Source of the DNA: Deltaproteobacteria bacterium
Lineage (GTDB): Bacteria; Myxococcota_A; UBA9160
Length of the DNA stretch: 5,788 nucleotides
Assembly (NCBI GenBank): GCA_003520425.1
Contig: DOUU01000436.1
Location: 798-6,585, forward strand
Direction of reading: 5' to 3'
Under the pieces are notes generated by a model. It was not told the origin of the DNA and ran no database searches. It saw only the letters and a program-made list of their open reading frames with translations. The position numbers were made by a program, and so were the translations under genes. Positions 1-5,175 of the stretch are shown piece after piece (positions within the stretch are counted from its first letter, which is position 1; each line of letters starts with the position of its first letter).

Positions 1-123
1 AACGGATCGTGAGGGGTTAGTTAAGGGCCCGAGTAGAGCTCGTGCGGTCGCACGCCGTGCTGCTCGAGAGATCGATCGACGGCTCGTGCTCCTCGGAGCG
101 GCGCGCCATGAGCGGGCAGCGAC

Positions 124-1352
124 GTGAAGCACCCGATCCACGACTTTCAGCAGAAGCTCCGCCAGCCCACGGTCATACCCCAGGTTCATGCCTATGTGCG
201 CTGGCGGCGAGCGGTTCAACGATGCCGTGCCCAAGGGCGCTCCGAGCCGCCACCGCCGGCAGCTTCGCCCATCTCCATCAACCTCGACCTTACGACCTCC
301 TGCAACTATCGCTGTGAGCACTGCATCGACTGGGATATCCTGAACGTGAAGCACCGCCACGACGAGGCCGGCGCTTCGTCGCTCGCTGGACACCATGGCC
401 GCTCACGGGCTGCGCTCCGTGATCCTGATCGGAGGGGGCGAGCCGACGCTCTACCCGCGTTTCGTGGACTTCGTCCATCACCTAAAGACGCTCGGCCTCC
501 AAGTGGCCGTGGTCTCGAACGGCAGCCGGGGCGACCGTTTGTGCGAGTGCGCGAGGTGGCTGGACGAGCGCGACTGGATCCGCCTCCCGCTCGACGCCGG
601 CAGCAACGAGCTGTTTCGCGCCATGCACAACCCCGTGAGCAAGAGTCTGACGCTCGACGAGGTCTGCGCGTGGGTGCCGGGCATCAAGCAGGTGAACCCG
701 CGCGTGCGGATCGGTTTCTCGTTCATCATCGCCTGGCCCGGCGCGGAGCGGGAAGGCGCCGCGATCCACGAGAACATCGACGAGATCGTCCCCGCGGCCG
801 CGCGCGCGTCGCTACGGATTCGACTACATCGCCTTCAAGCCTGTCCTCGAGCGCGCGCCCGACGGGGCCGAGGTCATGGACCCCACGCGGGCGCGAGGCG
901 ACTTCGAGGCCGTGGTGCGACGCGTGCAGAACGAGGTCAACCGAGCGAAGGAACTGGCCACCGACTCCTTCCAGGTCTACGAGAGCATCAACCTGAAGGT
1001 GCTGATACAGGGGAACTGGAAGGAGTACACGCGCCAACCCCGCACCTGCCACATGCAGGCACTGCGACAGGTCCTAACGCCGTTCGGCCTATTCAACTGT
1101 CCCGCGCATCGCGGCGTGGAGAAAGCGAAGATCGCGGACAAAGACGCCTTCGCTGATGAGGCTACCCTCATTAACACCACCGACCGTCTGGCCTCGATCC
1201 TTGATCGCTTTGATGCGAGTCGTGAGTGCGCTCACGTGACGTGCCTCTACAATACCGTGAACTGGTGGATTGAGCGCATGATCGAGGATCAGGGTGAGGG
1301 TGCCGAGGTCGAGCCCAGCGCGGAGTACGACGACGACGACACCTTTCTATGA
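124..1352 (+). pseudogene. Radical SAM protein with SPASM/Twitch-like C-terminus, broken by two +1 frameshifts
   Basis: The first segment starts at GTG 124; an in-frame TGA at 109-111 excludes an earlier start, and the ribosome site is weak. It carries the radical SAM cluster motif CNYRCEHC (301-324, CX3CX2C), which binds the 4Fe-4S cluster that cleaves S-adenosylmethionine. The frame then moves +1 near 368: removing one C of the CC at 368-369 restores a smooth reading (DEAALRRSLDTM). The second segment has GGGEPT (431-448), the usual SAM-binding GGE motif, followed by VVSNGS. It slips +1 again in the CG-rich run at 791-811, after which YGFDYIAFKP resumes. The third segment ends at TGA 1350-1352. 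It has Cys codons at 1047, 1098, 1227 and 1242, spaced CX12GX3C and CX4C, like an auxiliary-cluster (SPASM/Twitch) domain. The repaired protein would be about 409 residues. SPASM proteins often modify peptides or enzymes, but no precursor or partner gene is adjacent. Whether the slips are real mutations or sequence errors cannot be told here. The family call is firm; the substrate is unknown. Confidence 0.85.
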
Positions 1353-1382
1353 TCTCGACGCGGGTTCACGAGAGGGTCGAAG

Positions 1383-1416
1383 CAGCCGAAAAGGCGCTCT
1401 TGTAGACGGCTGTTTT
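1383..1416 (+). terminator. Possible rho-independent terminator after the radical SAM gene
   Basis: CAGCCG (1383-1388) pairs with CGGCTG (1407-1412) and is followed at once by TTTT (1413-1416). It lies about 30 bases past the stop of the radical SAM gene, the right place for its terminator. The 18-base loop is long and the stem only 6 bp, so the call is weak. A second dyad follows, CGGACCT (1439-1445) with AGGTCCG (1465-1471). It has no T-tract and could be part of a 3' structure. Confidence 0.3.
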
Positions 1417-1458
1417 CTCAATGCACGCTATAAAGTGTCGGACCTAGTGCGTAGGTTT

Positions 1459-1954
1459 CTATCGAGGTCCGGAATGAGGAAGGGTGTTCGACGAATCCCT
1501 TCCGCTTGCGTCCAAGACAGTGGACCCAAGCCCCTCAGGCCGCGGAGAGGCGCCAAAGGCTCCAGAGTACTGAGGTAGCTGGTCGGCTATCGGCGCTTCA
1601 CTCACGTGTTCTGCGGGCAGCGCGGTTCCAGTCTGCCATTTCTCAATGAGGCGCGCGGGCCTGTGGGAGTTCCGATGGGAAGCCTCGACAACGATCCCGA
1701 CTATGAGCCTCGTGCCCACATCTTCGTGGACTCGAAGGTGCGATGGTTCACTCCGCATCGTGCGGCTTAAAGGAGCGAAGATGCTCCTTGCCGCGCGAGT
1801 ATTGGAGCGCATCGATCTTGAAAACGAGGTTGGAAGCGAAGGCTGTCCCGCTTGCCTTCCGGCATCTGGAGCAGTGGCAGTTGTGCGACCAAACCGGCCT
1901 TTGCGTCAACTCATACTGAACCGCTCCGCAGAGGCAGCTTCCTGTAAGAGCCAT
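1459..1954 (-). pseudogene. GFA-family (CENP-V/GFA zinc fold) protein with an internal inverted segment
   Basis: The start is ATG 1954-1952, preceded on the minus strand by GGGAG seven bases upstream; a TTG at 1972 is less likely. Residues 1-68 (1954-1751) show the GFA zinc motifs: GSCLCGAVQY, then CHCSRCRKASG. Just past this point the minus strand hits TGA (1750-1748). The missing centre reads on the plus strand, about 1594-1749: RFTHVFCG, then SSLPFLNEARG, VPMGSLDNDP and HIFVDSK, ending in RWF. The tail then resumes on the minus strand from 1590 as IADQLPQYSGAF and runs to a stop at 1459. Turning 1594-1749 around rebuilds one continuous family sequence of about 164 residues, somewhat long at the C-terminus. 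The second cysteine of the central CxxC zinc pair is Arg (CGC, 1621-1623). The family includes glutathione-dependent formaldehyde-activating enzymes, but most members have no proven function. As it stands the gene cannot make a normal protein. Confidence 0.85.
1594..1749 (+). other. Inverted central segment of the GFA-family gene
   Basis: This roughly 157-bp stretch encodes the middle of the GFA protein on the plus strand, while both flanks encode the N- and C-terminal parts on the minus strand. The breakpoints are judged from where the family sequence stops and restarts: about 1592-1594 on the left and 1750-1752 on the right, with one unexplained extra base at the joins. No good inverted repeat flanks the segment. 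The only shared sequences are a weak ATCG (1589-1592)/CGAT (1741-1744) inverted match and a 7-bp direct repeat TTCACTC at 1597 and 1747. A site-specific invertase system is therefore not supported. Confidence 0.75.
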
Positions 1955-2044
1955 GCGTTCTCCCGCCGCCAACCAAGCCTGCGGCCCGCGGGGTTGACGG
2001 CACCTAACTTCGCACGCTCACCGGCCCTGTGACCAGCATGTTTC

Positions 2045-2064
2045 TGGCAGGCTCAGATCTGCCA
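2045..2064. repeat. Short inverted repeat between the lipoprotein and GFA genes
   Basis: TGGCAG (2045-2050) and CTGCCA (2059-2064) form a 6-bp dyad with an 8-base spacer, in the gap between the lipoprotein stop (2149) and the GFA start (1954), both on the minus strand. It could be an operator for the GFA gene or a weak hairpin. There is no T-tract on either side. The rest of 1955-2148 shows no gene. Confidence 0.25.
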
Positions 2065-2148
2065 ACAGCCGACGGGCCAGTGACCCAGGAGGCGGCGGGC
2101 CGATGAAGAGATGATACGCGCAGGGGCTGCTCCATCTAGCTTCCGCGT

Positions 2149-2490
2149 TTATTCGATGGACGACGCGGTGCAGCTCGCTTGGCAGTTTCCGTAGGACCGT
2201 TGCGCCGCGTCCATACACGACTGGATGGAGTTAACTCCGGTAGGATCTTGAGGTGCCATCTCGCAAGCCGTCATTGCAACCTCATACTGGCGGCTACAGT
2301 CGGAAGAGCAGGATGGAGAGGCCGGAGGAGCGGTAGGCACGCAGGCAGTGAGGCTTGCCAATCCGAAGGACACGACCATTTTGAACCTGTGTCTCCGCAG
2401 GAAGAAGCGCCCGAGGAAGCTGCGCGTATCCGGCAGGTTTGTGATGGGATCTCGATGCCTTGTGGTTGGCATTGACCATTCATCGCTCAT
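2149..2490 (-). CDS. Small cysteine-rich lipoprotein of unknown function
   Basis: The frame runs from ATG 2490 to TAA 2151-2149, 113 residues. This start is chosen because the minus strand has GAGAGGGA just upstream; the open frame continues further but without a ribosome site. Residues 31-37 are basic (LRRHRFK), residues 38-49 hydrophobic (MVVSFGLASLTA), and LTAC forms a lipobox, so Cys50 would be lipidated and the protein exported and anchored to a membrane. The segment before the hydrophobic core is unusually long, about 37 residues. After a Pro/Ala/Ser linker the mature part holds six cysteines in the mirror pattern CX3CX10C-X15-CX10CX3C. This suggests two antiparallel helices clamped by three disulfides, as in helical-hairpin folds; that structure is inference. 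I do not recognise the family. The gene lies downstream of a terminator and so probably has its own promoter, which I could not pick out. Confidence 0.65.
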   Translation of the reverse strand: MSDEWSMPTTRHRDPITNLPDTRSFLGRFFLRRHRFKMVVSFGLASLTACVPTAPPASPSCSSDCSRQYEVAMTACEMAPQDPTGVNSIQSCMDAAQRSYGNCQASCTASSIE

Positions 2491-2590
2491 TGCATCCCTC
2501 TCAGGGTTCCTTCTGCCAGACTCTAATCGCACCTCACCGAAAGTTGGAGCACTGCAACGTCGCTTCGGGCGAGACACGGAACGCGACCCT

Positions 2591-2611
2591 AAAAAAGGCC
2601 GCGGCCTTCTA
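2591..2611 (-). terminator. Rho-independent terminator, minus strand
   Basis: On the minus strand a perfect 14-bp palindrome, AAGGCCGCGGCCTT (2595-2608), runs straight into a T6 tract (2596-2591 reads as T). It can fold as AAGGC-CGCG-GCCTT with a U-rich end. A TAG stop in an open minus-strand frame overlaps its upstream edge (2611-2609), as expected where a gene ends directly at its terminator. It insulates the lipoprotein gene, which begins about 100 bases further on. Confidence 0.5.
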
Positions 2612-2731
2612 GGCCGTGGGAGCGGCAAGCCGCTTAGGGACTTTCGAGACAGCCTGCTCGGCCACGTCCCGCGCCCGGAGCCTCATGATCTCACGATAGA
2701 CCCCAGCATGACCGACCCGTGCCGCTGCGAT
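2609..2731 (-). pseudogene. 3' remnant of an unrecognised minus-strand gene
   Basis: A minus-strand frame open from just after a TAG near 2732 down to TAG 2611-2609 reads about 40 residues, including HAGVYREIMRLRARDVAEQAV and ending VPKRLAAPTA. Its composition (Arg/Glu/Ala helix, basic tail) looks like a protein C-terminus, and it stops exactly at a good terminator. No ribosome site or full-length upstream frame was found, so it is most likely the stub of a lost gene. I do not recognise the family. The alternative is chance coding next to a terminator that serves an RNA. Confidence 0.25.
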
Positions 2732-2752
2732 CGGCTAGCGCGCACGGCCGTC

Positions 2753-2782
2753 ACGAGGCAACTCCTCGTCCTGTGGTAGGCT
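2753..2782 (+). promoter_or_regulatory. Possible promoter/operator of the F420-dependent reductase gene
   Basis: A perfect dyad, ACGAGG (2753-2758) and CCTCGT (2764-2769) with a 5-base loop, lies just upstream of TAGGCT (2777-2782), a plausible -10 hexamer (TAnnnT). That would give a leader of about 35 bases before the ATG at 2823. No good -35 is visible at the right distance, so a repressor or activator site overlapping the promoter is only a suggestion. Confidence 0.22.
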
Positions 2783-2822
2783 GCTACGAGCGCGGTCCGT
2801 TCACACGGCGATCGGAGGTCCC

Positions 2823-3296
2823 ATGGCAGACAATCCGAACTCCTCAGGCTCCGCCCACTCCGCTGGTGCACCGCCGCCGCGCTGGTTGGTCAAGGCCATG
2901 ACGCGCACTCACGTCTTCCTACACGGTCTCAGCGGGGGCCGCCTGTTCAACAAGTTGGCGGGCCGGGAGGTTTGCTTCGTCACGATGAAGGGCGCAAAGA
3001 GCGGCCAGGCGCTGACGATTCCCTTAATGTACGTGCCCTATCAGAAGGGCGTGCTCCTCGTGGCGTCCCTCGGAGGCGCTCCTAAGAATCCTGCTTGGTA
3101 CGGGAACCTCGTCAAGCATCCCGAAATCGAGGTGAATCACCGCGGCCAGCGCATGCGACTGCGCGCTCGCCTTGCCACGCCCGACGAGAAGCCCGCGCTC
3201 TGGCCCATCTGCGACCGCCACTACCCGCCTTACGCCGCCTATCGCAAGCGGACGACCCGGGACATCCCGATCTTCGTGTGCGAGCCCTCCGCCTGA
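2823..3296 (+). CDS. Deazaflavin (F420)-dependent nitroreductase-family oxidoreductase
   Basis: This 157-residue protein starts at ATG 2823 with GGAGG four bases upstream (2814-2818). It matches the Ddn family (F420H2-dependent reductases with a split beta-barrel; the mycobacterial member Ddn reduces quinones and activates nitroimidazole prodrugs). Family landmarks are in order: GAKSG (residues 57-61, expected to contact the F420 phosphate side), PLMY (67-70), ASLGGAPKNPAWYGNL (81-96) and the C-terminal YPPYAAYRKRTTRDIPIF (134-151). The length is typical and no key segment is missing. The first 20 residues are a Pro/Ser/Ala-rich extension, which in Ddn relatives can be flexible or membrane-associated. 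It is likely a cytoplasmic or membrane-peripheral enzyme reducing a quinone, enone or similar substrate with F420H2. The natural substrate cannot be told from sequence. It stands alone on the plus strand. Its presence implies that the host makes F420. Confidence 0.93.
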   Translation: MADNPNSSGSAHSAGAPPPRWLVKAMTRTHVFLHGLSGGRLFNKLAGREVCFVTMKGAKSGQALTIPLMYVPYQKGVLLVASLGGAPKNPAWYGNLVKHPEIEVNHRGQRMRLRARLATPDEKPALWPICDRHYPPYAAYRKRTTRDIPIFVCEPSA

Positions 3297-3366
3297 CGGT
3301 CACGTCCTCACGGGTCTTCTCCCGGCCGACTGATCGGTAGCAGGTCGCGGGAGGCAGAAAAGCGAC

Positions 3367-3735
3367 CTACGGGTCGGAGTGGGTTCTGAGATGATCTAAG
3401 ACGTACCCGAGCAGCGCGCTGCGAAGCCCCGTCCGCCGCACGTCTGGGTGAGTAACCACACCGCCGATTCCACTCACGGGTATTCCGAGAGTCAGGAAAG
3501 GCCCTTACTGACCGGTACGTCCGGGCAGCCCGACGGACAAGAGCGAACCTTGCATGCGGAACGGCCCGATGGCCAGCACAAACGCGGGGTCCCGATGCTC
3601 ATTTTCAAGGCGTGTCGCAATGGCTGACAAAGCAGCCCGAGGTCCCGAGCAAAAGGAGAGACCATCCTTAGTCGGTCCTCGCCACCGGGCGCTGCTCGAT
3701 TCTGGGCCGCGGAACTGATCGCCGTCCGACAGCAT
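3367..3735 (-). pseudogene. GNAT-family acetyltransferase relic with internal stop
   Basis: The minus-strand frame from ATG 3735 is interrupted by TAA (3507-3505) but continues in the same frame to TAG 3369-3367. After the stop comes a GNAT motif-A segment: IGGVVTHPDVRRTGL, then SALLGYVLDHLRTHSD. This is the strand-loop-helix that binds acetyl-CoA (R/Q-x-x-G-x-G/A). The last glycine or alanine of the motif is Arg here (RRTGLR). Beyond the TAG, a shifted frame reads RSLFCLPR, like the strand that follows motif A in this family (often LLFCLPR), so a frameshift may have truncated the gene too. The N-terminal part (residues 1-76) is not recognisable and no ribosome site precedes ATG 3735. With an internal stop, a damaged CoA motif and a lost C-terminus it is very probably non-functional. 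The GNAT call rests mainly on one motif. Confidence 0.58.
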
Positions 3736-3820
3736 CCATCACGATGCGCAACCTAGAGGGCTTCCTCTCAATCTAAACCGCGCACACGATCCGGCCGAAC
3801 GAGTTGCCGGAGGGAATACA

Positions 3821-4054
3821 ATGCCGGTACCGACGTACAGGGTCTCGATTCATGGCCACGAGTGTACGGTGAAGGCGGCCACGCCCGACGATGCCGTGCG
3901 AGCTGCGGTGAGTACGCTCTGGGATCAGATCACGCCACCTTTTGACTGGGGGGTCGATGTCACGGACGGCAAGTCGAGATGGCCGTATCAGGCATTCGCC
4001 TGTGGCACGGTCGACGATCGCGCGAAGAGACGGACCATCGTCGTCGGTCCGTAG
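3821..4054 (+). CDS. Small hypothetical protein (77 aa)
   Basis: ATG 3821 is preceded by GGAGGG (3809-3814) six bases upstream, a strong ribosome site. The protein begins YRVSIHGHECTVKAATPDDA, probably two beta strands and then a helix, followed by a Trp-rich middle (TLWDQITPPFDWGVDV) and a basic end. There is no signal peptide or membrane segment, so it is probably cytoplasmic. The strand-helix part resembles the 78-aa protein starting at 4925 on the other strand (YVTIRGKVYPVKAWGPRDA). It also shares a shorter motif with the 58-aa protein at 4503: KAATPDDAVRAA against SARSWEEAIESA. I do not recognise the family and no function is suggested by the neighbours. Confidence 0.6.
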   Translation: MPVPTYRVSIHGHECTVKAATPDDAVRAAVSTLWDQITPPFDWGVDVTDGKSRWPYQAFACGTVDDRAKRRTIVVGP

Positions 4055-4161
4055 TTCTGCGTACGTCTCCGGGATCTACTCGCTCAGCCCCAACCTCGCG
4101 TGCGCCCAGAATCGCCTAGACCGTTGCATCTTGCTCGCCCCAGGGGCTCAAAGACATTTTC

Positions 4162-4296
4162 GTGCCATTTCAGCCCCAGTGGAGCAAACAGGCGTACGAT
4201 GTTCAGAACATGCTGGACCAGGACCTGATGGGGCTTGGGATCGGCCTGGCGATGGTGGCTCTCGCAACGGCTCTTCTATTGGCCGGCAGGCTGTAA
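4162..4296 (+). CDS. Possible 44-aa tail-anchored membrane protein, or C-terminal stub
   Basis: From GTG 4162 to TAA 4294-4296 the frame encodes a polar, amphipathic first half (PFQPQWSKQAYDVQNMLDQD) and then a clean hydrophobic helix (MGLGIGLAMVALATALLLAG) ending in Arg-Leu. This is the layout of a small single-pass membrane protein. The frame is open upstream to a TAG at 4117-4119, and no good ribosome site lies at the normal distance from the GTG (CAGGGG is about 15 bases away). It may therefore be the surviving end of a larger membrane protein. The hydrophobic run is too regular to be a likely accident. Confidence 0.4.
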   Translation: MPFQPQWSKQAYDVQNMLDQDLMGLGIGLAMVALATALLLAGRL

Positions 4297-4502
4297 CCCA
4301 CCGCGATTGTCCGAGCATCGGGCAGACACCCCCCGATCCGGCGCTGGAACCCTGCCTCCGCCCGACGGTAACGCTGCCTCTGCTGCCCTGGATTGCGCCG
4401 ATCTCCAATTCCAAGTCGTTGCACCCTCGCGCCACACCCTCGCTCGATTCATCGCCGGATGACCTGCCGGTTGGGACGGCGCCCCGTGGTAGGGTGGAGG
4501 CG
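4297..4502. other. Non-coding gap, nothing recognised
   Basis: Between the small membrane frame and the 58-aa gene no frame shows family similarity or a ribosome site. Open frames here are proline- or arginine-rich readings typical of GC-rich non-coding DNA. No T-tract terminator or clear promoter pair is visible. Confidence 0.4.
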
Positions 4503-4679
4503 ATGCCGCGGGAGAGAACGCTCACCTACAGCGCGCGCTCCTGGGAAGAGGCTATCGAGAGCGCGGCGCGGGATGCGGCCCAGAATGGCTGGACCATCGT
4601 GGACTGGCACTGGAAGGAGCCCCAGCAGGATCTCCTGGGTGCCTTCATTGTAATCGTCGAGGAGCTTGAGCTGAACTGA
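4503..4679 (+). CDS. Small hypothetical protein (58 aa)
   Basis: ATG 4503 follows GGTGGAGG with only two bases between; an in-frame GTG at 4494 is an alternative start. The protein has a strand (RTLTYSA), a helix (SWEEAIESAARDAAQNG) and two further strands (WTIVDWHW and AFIVIVEEL), a compact beta-alpha-beta-beta outline. The segment SARSWEEAIESA resembles KAATPDDAVRAA in the 77-aa protein at 3821. It is acidic overall, with no signal peptide. It ends nine bases before the stop of the oppositely oriented 78-aa gene, so the two converge. The family is not recognised. Confidence 0.55.
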   Translation: MPRERTLTYSARSWEEAIESAARDAAQNGWTIVDWHWKEPQQDLLGAFIVIVEELELN

Positions 4680-4688
4680 AGAGCCCCG

Positions 4689-4925
4689 CTACTCCCATTG
4701 GAAGTCCCACTTCTGGAGGTGATCCGCTGGACCGACAGCTCTCGTGAGCCGCACATGGAGCACCACGGAGTGCTCGCCGTCGCGCCGGACGACTGCCTTC
4801 AATCTCCCGGCCCGCGCACGACGCTCGCCCGTGTAAATGCTGAGCGCGACGGACAAAGCGTCCCTGGGGCCCCAGGCTTTGACTGGATATACCTTCCCTC
4901 GGATCGTCACATAGAAGGTGTGCAT
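4689..4925 (-). CDS. Small hypothetical protein (78 aa)
   Basis: The start is ATG 4925-4923, with AGAGG upstream on the minus strand at a slightly long spacing. The N-terminus FYVTIRGKVYPVKAWGPRDA is two strands leading into a helix and lines up with the start of the 77-aa protein at 3821: shared I-x-G, V-K-A, P-x-D-A, then Ala and Ser two turns on. The middle is basic (GERRARAGRLKAVVRR) and the end aromatic (QKWDFQWE). No export signal is seen. It is divergent from the 50-aa gene at 5023, with a 97-base shared intergenic region containing a C8 run (4951-4958). Function is unknown. Confidence 0.58.
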   Translation of the reverse strand: MHTFYVTIRGKVYPVKAWGPRDALSVALSIYTGERRARAGRLKAVVRRDGEHSVVLHVRLTRAVGPADHLQKWDFQWE

Positions 4926-5022
4926 GACTCGGCGCCTCTACCCTGGGCCGCCCCCCCCATGCTTCTCGCCAACGTGCTCGCGGAGATAGCATGAGCAAGG
5001 AGCGCGTGTCTGGAGGGCCGCA

Positions 5023-5175
5023 ATGACAGACGACCGGTGGCTTAACGCCGCCATCGTGGCGGCGAATCACACAGCGATTTTCGCCACGATGTTCGCCTCC
5101 ACGCGCGCGCAGCGCGAACGTTTGCGCGAGGCCTTCGAGTTTGTCTTCGGCGCGCTCGCGGAGGGCTCTCGATAA
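5023..5175 (+). CDS. Small helical hypothetical protein (50 aa)
   Basis: ATG 5023 has GGAGGG (5012-5017) five bases upstream. The product starts TDDRWLNAAIVAANHTAIF and continues through an Arg/Glu helix (RAQRERLREAFEFVFGALAE) to TAA 5173-5175. It looks like one or two amphipathic helices without a signal peptide. Its stop overlaps the likely start of the next frame (ATAA at 5172-5175), so the two would form a translationally coupled pair. I do not recognise the family. Confidence 0.52.
   Translation: MTDDRWLNAAIVAANHTAIFATMFASTRAQRERLREAFEFVFGALAEGSR
5160..5174 (+). promoter_or_regulatory. Ribosome binding site leading to an ATA codon
   Basis: GGAGGG (5160-5165), the same sequence used by the genes at 3821 and 5023, stands six bases before ATA (5172-5174). 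The spacing is ideal for initiation there, and the ATA sits in a four-base overlap with the upstream stop. This points to the position where the following frame should begin even though the codon is not a normal start. Confidence 0.45.

Noticed and set aside
41..54. Near-palindrome CGTGCGGTCGCACG upstream of the radical SAM gene
   Set aside because: It could be an operator, but it is a single occurrence in GC-rich DNA with no promoter elements placed around it.
369..996. Continuation of the first radical SAM frame after base 368
   Set aside because: It is an Arg/Ala/Pro-rich out-of-frame reading; the family sequence continues in the +1 frame.
1985..2100. Integron attC site, suggested by ACCTAAC near 1991 and the set of small orphan genes
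   Set aside because: No matching GTTRRRY core lies at the right distance, the genes are on both strands, and no integrase or repeated site is seen.
3942..4502. Long plus-strand frame leading into the 58-aa protein
   Set aside because: The upstream part has the composition of non-coding GC-rich DNA and overlaps the 77-aa gene. The ribosome site points to ATG 4503.
4701..4713. Hairpin GAAGT-CCC-ACTTC between the convergent small genes
   Set aside because: The stem is short, there is no T-tract, and it lies inside the 3' end of the 78-aa gene. It is probably chance.
4959..4994. 11-codon frame MLLANVLAEIA ending in an ATGA overlap
   Set aside because: It is very short, with no ribosome site other than the C-run before it. 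It is not enough to call a leader peptide.
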